From: TMP-7 sp038212445
GTDB taxonomy: Bacteria; Acidobacteriota; Terriglobia; Bryobacterales; Bryobacteraceae
Assembly: GCA_038212445.1 (NCBI GenBank)
Contig: JBBQUM010000010.1
Coordinates: forward strand, 62,001-126,000
Length of the DNA stretch: 64,000 bases
Direction: 5' to 3'
How positions within the stretch are numbered: the first letter of the stretch is position 1; each line of letters opens with the position of its first letter. A model generated the notes under the pieces. That model searched no databases, was not told the origin of the DNA, and saw nothing but the letters and a program-made list of their open reading frames with translations. This document shows positions 41,098 to 48,990 of this stretch, piece by piece. The position numbers and the translations under genes are program-made.

Positions 41098-43772
41098 GAT
41101 CGAAACTGCTGCTGATCCTGGGCGCCCTGTTCGTGGTGAACACGGGCTACATCGCTGCCTTCGCGTCGCCGACCATCTTCTACATGGGCAACGTCGTGTT
41201 GCACCTCGTGGTGGGACTCGGCCTGACGCTCACGGTGGTGGCGATGTTCCAGCGCTGGCCTTCTCTGGCCGTGGGACTTGCGGGTGCAGCGCTGGCCGGA
41301 GTCGTACTGGCGGTGATCGGTAACACGCAGCCGCATCGGTGGTTGTTGGGCCTGCACATCATGTTCGGCCTGGTAGCGCTGGGCGCATCGATGTGGTTTA
41401 AGTGGATGCGCCTGGCCCTGGTGGTGGCGCTCGCACTACAGGTCTTCCGCTTCACCGGCAAGCCGCCGCAAATCAAGAATCCGACGGTGGTGCCAACGAG
41501 CATGGCCGAGGAAGGCGCGGGGCCGCAGTCGCCGTTCTGGCCCTCATCGTCGAATACCAATACCGGCAAAATCATCCCGGCAAACTTCTTCATGGACTCG
41601 AAGATCTGCGCCGAGTGTCACAAGGATATCTACGACCAGTGGAATAGCTCGGCTCATCACTTTGCGTCGTTCAACAATCAGTTCTACCGCAAGAGCATCG
41701 AGTACATGCAGAGCGTCGCGGGCACTAAACCGACCAAGTGGTGCGCTGCCTGCCACGATCACGCTGTCTTCTTTAACGGACGCTTTGACAAGCCGATCAA
41801 GGACCAGATCGACACGCCTGAGGCGCAGAACGGGCTTGGCTGTCTCTCTTGCCACGCCATCGTGAACGTCGACGGGACAATGGGGAATGCCGGGTTTGTC
41901 ATCGAGTACCCGCCGCTGCACGATCTCGCGTCGAGCCACAATCCGTGGATGCGGAAACTAGACAGTTTCCTCACCTACCTGAATCCGAAGCCGCACAAAG
42001 CGACGATGCTGAAGTCTTTTATGCGCGAGCAGTCGGCGGAATTCTGCTCCACCTGCCACAAAGTGCATTTGGATGTGCCGGTGAATGAGTACCGCTGGGT
42101 TCGCGGCTTCAACGACTACGATAACTGGCAGGCGAGCGGTATTTCGGGCCAGGGCGCGCGGTCGTTCTACTACCCGCCGAAATCGCAGAATTGCGTGGAT
42201 TGCCACATGCCGATGATCAAGTCGGCTGACAACGGCAGTCACGAGGGCTCCGTTCATTCCCACCGCTTCCCGGCCGCTAATACGGCGCTGCCGACGGTCA
42301 ATCAGGACCACGGACAACTCGCCGAGACGGAGAAGTTCCTTAAGTCTGGCTTTATCACGGTGGACATATTTGCCGTGTCGCCAGTGGAGGAAACCAAGGG
42401 CCAGCCGCAGATGAAACGGCGCAATCAGGAGGCTCCGCAGTTGAGCTCTACGTTCGCGGTGGGCGAGGAAGCGGAGCAGTCGGGCGCCGTGTTCCTACGC
42501 GAGGTTGGCAAGCTGAGCGCGCCCATAGACACGGCGAAATCGCAGTTCGCGCCGGGATCGACGGTGCGCGTGGACACTGTGGTGCGCACCCGAAAGATCG
42601 GCCACTTTTTTCCTGGCGGCACAGTTGACTCTTTCGATGTCTGGCTGGAACTTCAGGCCAAGGATGCCACCGGCAAGATCGTGTATTGGAGCGGCAAGGT
42701 GGATGACGGAGGGCGCGGTCCCGTTGAGCGCGGCGCGCACTTCTACCGGTCGTACCAGATCGATGCCGAGGGCAACATGATCAACAAGCGGAACGCGTTT
42801 CAGGCGCGAAGCGTGCTGTATGTGCGCCTGATTCCGCCCGGCGCTGCCGATGTGGCTCACTTCAGGATGAAGATTCCGAGCGATGCGAAGGGGCCGATCA
42901 CGATTCAGGCCAAGCTGAACTACCGGAAGTTCATGCATTACTACACGCAGTTCTCCTACGCCGGCGAGCCCAAAGGGAACGATTCGAAGTTAGTGTCGAC
43001 GAGCTTTGAGAATCGCGAGTTCAGCTTCGACAAATCGAATATTCCGGCAAACGTCTCCGGCAAGATCAAGGGAGAGATCCCGAACCTTCCCATCGTGACG
43101 CTGGCTACGGCCATCACGCAGTTCGGACTCGGCGACTCCACCTGGCAGCCAGTGGTGCAAAAAAAGGATCGCGAGCGCTGGAACGATTGGGGCATCGGCA
43201 TGCTCCTGCAAGGCGATCTGAAGGGCGCGGAGTATGCGTTCAAGAAGGTGACTGAGGCCGAGCCGGAGTACGCCGACGGCTGGTTGAACGTCGCAAGAGC
43301 CCTCATACAGGAGGGCGAGACCGAAGCCGCGAAGCCGTACCTCGAGAAGGCACTGGCGCTTAACAACAAGCTCGGACGCATCCACTTCTTCAAGGCAATG
43401 ACGCAGAAGGCGGACGGCGATTACGACGGCGCGGTGGCGTCGTTGAAGACGGCCTCGGCCATGTACCCGCGCGATCGCGTGGTGTGGAATCAGATTGGCC
43501 GCGTGTACTTTTTGCAGCGGAAGTACAAAGAGTCGGTAGATGCGCTGTCACAAGCGCTGGACGTCGATCCGGAGGATCTGCAGGCGCACTATACGCTCAT
43601 GCTGGCGTACCGCGGCCTGGGTGACACCGAAAAGGCGGCGCGCGAAGAGAAGCTATTCCGGCGATTCAAGGCCGACGAATCGGCGCAGTCGATCACGGCG
43701 AAGCCGCGCATGTTGAGCGCGGAGGATAACAACGAGAGACAGATGATCCACGATCACGAGAGTGCGCAATGA
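41094..43772 (+). CDS. membrane-anchored five-haem cytochrome c with C-terminal TPRs
   Basis: About four membrane helices fill residues 5-118. A periplasmic domain follows with five CxxCH motifs: 172-176, 217-221, 250-254, 318-322 and 367-371, giving a pentahaem cytochrome of the c554/NrfB-like type. A beta-rich region (430-660) comes next, then TPRs at about 700-870 (EYADGWLNVARALIQEGETEAAK and following). The protein could accept electrons in the membrane and pass them outward, with TPRs docking partners. It lies between two propeller-protein genes with ATGA overlaps on both sides, which strongly suggests one complex. Confidence 0.87.
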   Translation: MRSKLLLILGALFVVNTGYIAAFASPTIFYMGNVVLHLVVGLGLTLTVVAMFQRWPSLAVGLAGAALAGVVLAVIGNTQPHRWLLGLHIMFGLVALGASMWFKWMRLALVVALALQVFRFTGKPPQIKNPTVVPTSMAEEGAGPQSPFWPSSSNTNTGKIIPANFFMDSKICAECHKDIYDQWNSSAHHFASFNNQFYRKSIEYMQSVAGTKPTKWCAACHDHAVFFNGRFDKPIKDQIDTPEAQNGLGCLSCHAIVNVDGTMGNAGFVIEYPPLHDLASSHNPWMRKLDSFLTYLNPKPHKATMLKSFMREQSAEFCSTCHKVHLDVPVNEYRWVRGFNDYDNWQASGISGQGARSFYYPPKSQNCVDCHMPMIKSADNGSHEGSVHSHRFPAANTALPTVNQDHGQLAETEKFLKSGFITVDIFAVSPVEETKGQPQMKRRNQEAPQLSSTFAVGEEAEQSGAVFLREVGKLSAPIDTAKSQFAPGSTVRVDTVVRTRKIGHFFPGGTVDSFDVWLELQAKDATGKIVYWSGKVDDGGRGPVERGAHFYRSYQIDAEGNMINKRNAFQARSVLYVRLIPPGAADVAHFRMKIPSDAKGPITIQAKLNYRKFMHYYTQFSYAGEPKGNDSKLVSTSFENREFSFDKSNIPANVSGKIKGEIPNLPIVTLATAITQFGLGDSTWQPVVQKKDRERWNDWGIGMLLQGDLKGAEYAFKKVTEAEPEYADGWLNVARALIQEGETEAAKPYLEKALALNNKLGRIHFFKAMTQKADGDYDGAVASLKTASAMYPRDRVVWNQIGRVYFLQRKYKESVDALSQALDVDPEDLQAHYTLMLAYRGLGDTEKAAREEKLFRRFKADESAQSITAKPRMLSAEDNNERQMIHDHESAQ

Positions 43773-45421
43773 AGAAGTGGCTGGTGGTGAGTGGCGAGTG
43801 CCTGGTGGTTGGCGCTGCGATATTGATGGCAGCTGGCGGATCTTCAGACGTTAAGTTCGTCGATATCACTGCGGCGTCGGGGATCAAGTTCATTCACAAC
43901 GCCGGCAAGCAGGGGAAGAAGTATCTGCCGGAGACGATGGGCTCTGGCGTCGCCTGGATCGATGTGGACGGCGACGGCTGGCAGGATCTGATTTTCGTCA
44001 ACTCGCACGATTGGACGCCGCGCGGACGCCGCTCCACTGCCGCGGTCTATCGCAACAATGGTAAGGGCGGCTTCGTCGACATCACCCGCGGTTCTGGTCT
44101 CGACGTCGAGATTTACGGGATGGGCATTGCCATCGGCGACTTCGACAACGACGGGCGCGACGATGTCTACATCACCGCTCTTGAAGGCGACCGTCTCTTC
44201 CACAACGAAGGCAACGGCAAGTTTCGAGACGTCACTGCGGCGGCGGGCATTCGCAATGCAGCCTTTGGCACCAGCGCTGCTTGGCTCGATTACGATCGCG
44301 ACGGCAAGCTCGACCTGGTGGTGGCCAACTACGTCCAGTGGAATCAGAAGGGCGACCTTTGGTGCTCGCTCGACGGTGCGACAAAATCGTACTGCACTCC
44401 CGAATCCTATAAAGGGCAGCCCTCTCGCATCTTCCATAACCTGGGGAACGGCAAGTTCGAGGACGTGACGCAGAAAGCGGGCTTCGGCGAGGCGTCCAGC
44501 AAGGCGCTCGGCATCGCCGTGTTCGACTATAACGGCGACGGTTGGCCCGATATTTTCCTCGCTAACGACACTCAGCCCAATAAGCTGTATCGGAATAACA
44601 AGAACGGCACCTTCACCGAAGAAGCCGTACCAGCGGGTGTGGCGTTCGGCGAGGACGGCGTGGCTCGCGGCGCGATGGGCGCGGATGCGAGCGACTACGA
44701 CCGCTCGGGCCGTCAGCACCTGCTGGTCGGAAACTTTTCCAATCAGATGCTCGGCCTGTATCACAACGAAGGCAACTCACTGTTTGTCGACGAGGCTCCC
44801 CGATCGTCGGTGGGCCGCGCGAGTCTGCTCAATCTGACCTTCGGCCTGTTCTTCTTTGACTACGATCTCGATGGGAATCCGGACATCTTCACCGCCAACG
44901 GTCACATCGACGAAGAGATCGGGCGCGTACAGCCGAAAATCCAATTCAAACAACCGCCACTCCTGCTGCACAACGCCGGCAAGGGCAAGTTCGAGGACGT
45001 GACGAAACAGCAGCCAGCGGAGTTTCTGCGGCCTGTAGTGGCGCGCGGCGCCGCTTACGCTGATTTCGATCACGACGGCGACCTCGATATCGTCGTCAGC
45101 ACGAATAACGGTCCCGCCACGCTCTACCGCAACGACGGCGGCAACAAAAACAACTGGCTCCATCTGAAGCTGCAGGGAACTCGCAGCAATCGTAGCGCTA
45201 TCGGTGCGGTAGTGCGGATTGAGTCGGCGAGTGGCAAGCAGATGCAAACCGTCCGGAGCGGTTCGAGTTATTGCTCCCAGAGCGAGCTTGGGTTGACATT
45301 CGGATTGGGTAAGGACACCAAGGTAACGGCAATCGAGGTGGAGTGGCCAAGCGGAACGAAACAGCGGCTGGCTAATATCAATACAGGACAATACTTGTCG
45401 ATCCAGGAACCGCTGAAATAA
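43769..45421 (+). CDS. CRTAC1-type protein: FG-GAP propeller plus ASPIC/UnbV domain
   Basis: A signal peptide (about 1-27) precedes six calcium-loop repeats of the DxDxDG form (DVDGDGWQD, DFDNDGRDD, DYDRDGKLD, DYNGDGWPD, DYDLDGNPD, DFDHDGDLD) that build an integrin-like beta-propeller. The C-terminal ASPIC/UnbV domain (about 465-545) has the usual SAIGAVVRIESASGKQ...SSYCSQSEL and WPSG motifs. The family is common in Acidobacteria and Planctomycetes and has no proven function. Its start overlaps the pentahaem cytochrome stop and its own stop overlaps the next start (TAATG), so it belongs to the same operon. Confidence 0.9.
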   Translation: MKKWLVVSGECLVVGAAILMAAGGSSDVKFVDITAASGIKFIHNAGKQGKKYLPETMGSGVAWIDVDGDGWQDLIFVNSHDWTPRGRRSTAAVYRNNGKGGFVDITRGSGLDVEIYGMGIAIGDFDNDGRDDVYITALEGDRLFHNEGNGKFRDVTAAAGIRNAAFGTSAAWLDYDRDGKLDLVVANYVQWNQKGDLWCSLDGATKSYCTPESYKGQPSRIFHNLGNGKFEDVTQKAGFGEASSKALGIAVFDYNGDGWPDIFLANDTQPNKLYRNNKNGTFTEEAVPAGVAFGEDGVARGAMGADASDYDRSGRQHLLVGNFSNQMLGLYHNEGNSLFVDEAPRSSVGRASLLNLTFGLFFFDYDLDGNPDIFTANGHIDEEIGRVQPKIQFKQPPLLLHNAGKGKFEDVTKQQPAEFLRPVVARGAAYADFDHDGDLDIVVSTNNGPATLYRNDGGNKNNWLHLKLQGTRSNRSAIGAVVRIESASGKQMQTVRSGSSYCSQSELGLTFGLGKDTKVTAIEVEWPSGTKQRLANINTGQYLSIQEPLK

Positions 45422-46281
45422 TGACTCCGAAACTTCGCATCGCTGCTATTACAGACGAATTCTCACCTGACCTGAATGTTGCTCTTACCGCCATGAAGCC
45501 TATTGGCATGACTGGCGCGGAACTGCGCGTGATTGGCGGCAAGAACATCATGGACCTCAACGCCGGCGAACTGAAGGCGGCCAAGGAGGCGCTCGAGGCC
45601 GGCGGATTCGAGGTCATTGGTATCGCCTCTCCATTGCTAAAGTGCGTGTTGCCGGAAGGCCCGGAGGCTGACACCCGGTTCCAACAGGATATCTTCGCGT
45701 CAAAGCACACCTACGAAGATCAGCCGCGACTCACCGCGCACGCCTTTGAAGTCGCCCAGTTCTTTGGAGCGAAGATCATTCGCGTCTTTTCATACTGGCG
45801 GACGGTTGAGCCTGACCGCTGCTTCGATTCGATCGCGCGTGCCCTCGACGATCTCGGTGACCAGGCGAAGGCGCACGGCATTATCATTGGCCTCGAGAAC
45901 GAGCACGCTTGCAATATCGGCACCGCACAGGAGTCCGGCAGAATTCTGCGCGCGGTATCCAATGAAAACGTGCAACTGGTATGGGATCCAGCAAATGCTT
46001 TCGTTGGTGGAGAGGAGCCCTATCCCCACGGCTACCATTTGCTGCCGAAGCACCGCATTGTTCATGTACACGCGAAGGATTGCCACATGGACGGTCACAA
46101 ACCGGTTTGGGGACCCCTTGGCACACGCAAGGTGAACTGGAAGGGACAGATCGCGTCACTGCTCGCCGACGGGTACACTGGCTGGCTCAGTCTCGAAACT
46201 CACTGGCCGGGGCCAGGGGACAATAAGCTCGAAGGCTCCACTATCTGTGGCTGGAATCTTCGCGGACTCGCCTCAGCCTGA
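45421..46281 (+). CDS. sugar phosphate isomerase/epimerase-like TIM-barrel protein
   Basis: A 286-residue xylose-isomerase-like TIM barrel without a leader. Probable metal ligands occur at barrel-strand ends: GLENEH, WDPANAF, HVHAKDCH and LETHWPG. The family includes hydroxypyruvate isomerase, tagatose epimerases and inositol catabolic enzymes; the substrate is not predictable. It is the last gene of the multihaem operon (one-base overlap), an odd cytoplasmic companion for three exported proteins. Its end overlaps the end of the convergent permuted-oxidase gene by nine bases. Confidence 0.82.
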   Translation: MTPKLRIAAITDEFSPDLNVALTAMKPIGMTGAELRVIGGKNIMDLNAGELKAAKEALEAGGFEVIGIASPLLKCVLPEGPEADTRFQQDIFASKHTYEDQPRLTAHAFEVAQFFGAKIIRVFSYWRTVEPDRCFDSIARALDDLGDQAKAHGIIIGLENEHACNIGTAQESGRILRAVSNENVQLVWDPANAFVGGEEPYPHGYHLLPKHRIVHVHAKDCHMDGHKPVWGPLGTRKVNWKGQIASLLADGYTGWLSLETHWPGPGDNKLEGSTICGWNLRGLASA

Positions 46282-47400
46282 CCGTCGCGTCCGCATTCCG
46301 TCGAATAGCGATGCATTCTCGCGCAGGATTCTGTCGGTAGTCGCGGGATCCACCTCAGTGTTCCAGTTGCCCATTTCGTGACTGCCGCCCAGCAGGATCC
46401 CGTCGCGGCGTGGAAACATGTAGTTGTCGTCGGGCCCGAGTGTCATGTAATCGATCTCGGGTTGCGGCAGCAGAAACGCGAGCTGTCCCCGAATCGGAGT
46501 GAGTTCTTCATCGCCGAATAGGGCGCGTGCGCCAAGGCCGGTACAGTTGAATAGCAGTGGTTCGCGCAGTTTCGTCAGTTCGCGACGGTCGGCAAACTTC
46601 TTAACCACTACCGCGCCACCCGCCGTCAGAAAATCGCGCATGAGCGCATTCAGGTAAATCGAAGGCTCGATCAACATCGAGTAACGGCGGTACGCGTGAG
46701 GCACGCTGAACGGATGCTCGCTCGCTTCCAGCTGGCGCTTCTCCGGGTAGAGTGGATCGATCTCGCTATAAGCGCTCTCCACGCCAGGACTGTTATGCGG
46801 CGCGTCACGGCTTAGATTGTAGACCGGCAGCCAGCGAACGCCGTAGACGTCGCCAGCGAGCGCCTGGTACCGGCGAAACGCAAACCGACCTGCCTCGCCA
46901 AACTGCTGCTTGAAAGCGGACGTCAGCTTCGTACGGTCGTAGACGGTAGTCGGATCCCACAATCCGCCGGCGACATTCGAAGTGGTGTCGGGCGGCATCG
47001 CTTCGGCGTAGATGATGGCAGAGTAGCCTCGCTGTTGTAGCAGACGCGCCGTGGACAGTCCCACCACGCCGCAGCCGATCACAGCTGCTTGCCCCGTTTC
47101 CACTGCCGCCGCTTCCGTCACTGCAAGATGAGCGGTACCCCACGAGAGCGTGATCCCAGCGCCTCCGTGACCGTAGTTATGCACCACCACCTTGTCATCG
47201 AGCTTTTCGGCCCGGACAACGAACCCCGATGGACGGAACGGGCGTAGCCCCACGATAGAGCGAATTACTCGATCCTTGGACACACGCACTCGCGCCAGCG
47301 GACTCGGGGCTATGGGAGGAGCGATGGTCGCACGCCGCGTTGCACATCCGGCCAGTGCCAGGGGCGCAACGGTCAGCAGTCGTCGGCGCGACAGCGGCAT
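46273..47400 (-). CDS. circularly permuted D-amino-acid-oxidase-like lipoprotein
   Basis: A 375-residue flavoprotein with a Tat-like start SRRRLL (4-9) and lipobox LAGC (Cys19), so probably a periplasmic lipoprotein. The motifs that end normal D-amino-acid oxidases come first: GLRPFRPSG (51-59, holding the substrate-carboxylate Arg) and HNYGHGGAGITLSWG (74-88). Only then follows the FAD fold AVIGCGVVGLSTARLL (106-121), NVAGGLWDP (142-150) and YNLSRD, and the chain ends after NCTG, RGQ, YMFPRR and GGSHEMGNWN. All parts are present once, in permuted order. It would oxidatively deaminate D-amino acids. Its stop overlaps the convergent gene's end by nine bases. Confidence 0.85.
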   Translation of the reverse strand: MPLSRRRLLTVAPLALAGCATRRATIAPPIAPSPLARVRVSKDRVIRSIVGLRPFRPSGFVVRAEKLDDKVVVHNYGHGGAGITLSWGTAHLAVTEAAAVETGQAAVIGCGVVGLSTARLLQQRGYSAIIYAEAMPPDTTSNVAGGLWDPTTVYDRTKLTSAFKQQFGEAGRFAFRRYQALAGDVYGVRWLPVYNLSRDAPHNSPGVESAYSEIDPLYPEKRQLEASEHPFSVPHAYRRYSMLIEPSIYLNALMRDFLTAGGAVVVKKFADRRELTKLREPLLFNCTGLGARALFGDEELTPIRGQLAFLLPQPEIDYMTLGPDDNYMFPRRDGILLGGSHEMGNWNTEVDPATTDRILRENASLFDGMRTRRSG

Positions 47401-47442
47401 CCAGATATCGTAGCGCGACCCGCACCGGTGTCGCCGCTATTA

Positions 47443-47742
47443 CTACTGAGCGGAATTCGGAGCGGAGGCTGCGCTCAGTTCGGTGGTCGGGGAAGCCTCG
47501 CGCTTCACCTCGACGGCCGGCTTGGAAACGCTAATGGTGAGACGGTCCCAGTGGTGCTTCCAGCCGTAGGCGGCACAGATTTCCAGGTCGCCGCTGCGCA
47601 TGGCGTCGCGAAACGCAATGCGGTCGGTGTTCGCGCTCTCAGGCCAGAGCTTGCCGTTGATGGCAGAAGTACAGCGCGGCTTGTCACCGTCGGCCGCCCA
47701 GGCGCAGCACGCCAGGGACAGCAATAACGCCATTCTGCTCAT
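47443..47742 (-). CDS. small secreted protein of unknown function
   Basis: The ATG at 47742 gives a 99-residue product with a signal peptide (SRMALLLSLACCAWA) and a short mature part with two Cys (KPRC and LEIC) that could form a disulphide, an aromatic YGWKHHWDRL segment and a Ser/Ala-rich tail. The frame also opens at a TTG five codons earlier. It lies 42 bases before the permuted-oxidase gene and 60 after the aminotransferase gene on the same strand. I do not recognise the family; being short and unrecognised, it could also be a chance frame, but the leader argues for a real gene. Confidence 0.55.
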   Translation of the reverse strand: MSRMALLLSLACCAWAADGDKPRCTSAINGKLWPESANTDRIAFRDAMRSGDLEICAAYGWKHHWDRLTISVSKPAVEVKREASPTTELSAASAPNSAQ

Positions 47743-47802
47743 GCAGGCAATTCTCAATCATGTTGGCCGAGCAAGCAAGTCCTGCCGGTACTGGTATTGG
47801 GG

Positions 47803-48990
47803 CTACCTGCGAAGATGGGCGAGCCGTTCCTCTGCGGCGGCGATGGTCTCGGGACGCTTACAGAAACAGAACCGGACCAGGTGCGAGCCGTCGGCAGCAT
47901 CGTTGAAGAAGCTCGAGCCTGGCACCGCCGCCACCCCGATATCCTCGATCAAATGCCGCGCAAAACTGACGTCGTCGGCAAATCCGAAGGCGGAGATGTC
48001 GGTCATGATGTAATATGCCCCGTGCGGCTTAAAGCAGCGGAAGCCCGATCGTTCGAGCACGCTCAGCATCGAGTCGCGACGTACCGTGTAATCGGCTGCC
48101 AGCTTGTCGTAATAGGTGTCAGGCAGCGCGAGCGCCACTGACCCGGCTTGCTGAAGCGGAGCGGCAGCCCCGACGGTGAGGAAGTCATGGACCTTTCGGA
48201 TGGAGTCCGTCAGATCCGGGGCGGCTAGTACGAAACCCACGCGCCAGCCGGTGACGGAGTAGGTCTTGCTCATGCTGTTTACCAGGATCGTACGGTCGCG
48301 CATGCCGTCCAGCGTCATCATGGGCACATGCTTTTCGCCGTCATAAATGATGTGCTCGTAGATCTCGTCGGTAATGCAGAGCGCGTTGTACTCGATGCAG
48401 AGGTCGGCGATCAGTCGCATCTCAGCCGGAGTGTAGATGTGACCGGTGGGATTGTTCGGCGAATTCAAAATGATGGCTTTGGTACGACTGCTGAATGCCG
48501 CTCTTAGCTCGTCCGGATCGAAGCTCCAGTCGGGCGGGCGCAGTGAGACAAACTTCCGGTCGGCGCCGCAGAGCAAGGCATCCGGCCCGTAGTTCTCATA
48601 GTACGGTTCAAACACAACGAGCTCGTCGCCGGGATTGGTGGTGGCGAGCAGGGAAGCGATCATGCCTTCGGTGGAGCCGCAACAGACGGTGATCTCCCGT
48701 TCGGGGTCTAGTTCAAGCCCGTAAGTATGCCGGTACTTTGCCGCGATTGCGTCGCGAAAATTCTTCGCGCCCCAGGTGATCGAGTATTGATTAATATCGG
48801 CCGATACTGCGTCTCGCGCCGCCTCCTTCAAGACAGCGGGGGCAGGGAAGTCGGGGAACCCCTGGGCGAGGTTCACCGCTTTATGGATGATCGCCAGTCG
48901 CGTCATTTCGCGGATCACGGACTCAGTGAATTGAGTAGTGCGACCGCTACGGAAGCGGCTACGCGCAGTCGAAGCCAGGCTGGGAGTCAT
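47803..48990 (-). CDS. class I/II pyridoxal-phosphate aminotransferase
   Basis: The start is the ATG ending at 48990, which overlaps the transglycosylase stop as ATGA; the longer frame runs into that gene. The 395-residue enzyme has NQYSITWGAKNFRDAIA, the cofactor residues in SPNNPTG (177-183) and TDEIYEH (Asp208), and the Schiff-base Lys242 in NSMSKTYSVTGWRVGF. The blocks are those of the aspartate/kynurenine/methionine aminotransferase subgroup, which move amino groups to 2-oxo acids in the cytoplasm. The amino-acid substrate cannot be fixed. It sits in a run of genes handling peptides and cell-wall products. Confidence 0.88.
   Translation of the reverse strand: MTPSLASTARSRFRSGRTTQFTESVIREMTRLAIIHKAVNLAQGFPDFPAPAVLKEAARDAVSADINQYSITWGAKNFRDAIAAKYRHTYGLELDPEREITVCCGSTEGMIASLLATTNPGDELVVFEPYYENYGPDALLCGADRKFVSLRPPDWSFDPDELRAAFSSRTKAIILNSPNNPTGHIYTPAEMRLIADLCIEYNALCITDEIYEHIIYDGEKHVPMMTLDGMRDRTILVNSMSKTYSVTGWRVGFVLAAPDLTDSIRKVHDFLTVGAAAPLQQAGSVALALPDTYYDKLAADYTVRRDSMLSVLERSGFRCFKPHGAYYIMTDISAFGFADDVSFARHLIEDIGVAAVPGSSFFNDAADGSHLVRFCFCKRPETIAAAEERLAHLRR

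Noticed and set aside
43844..44764. Long open frame of 306 codons antisense to the CRTAC1-type gene.
   Set aside because: It mirrors the periodic calcium-loop codons of the sense gene and has no leader, domain or ribosome site of its own.
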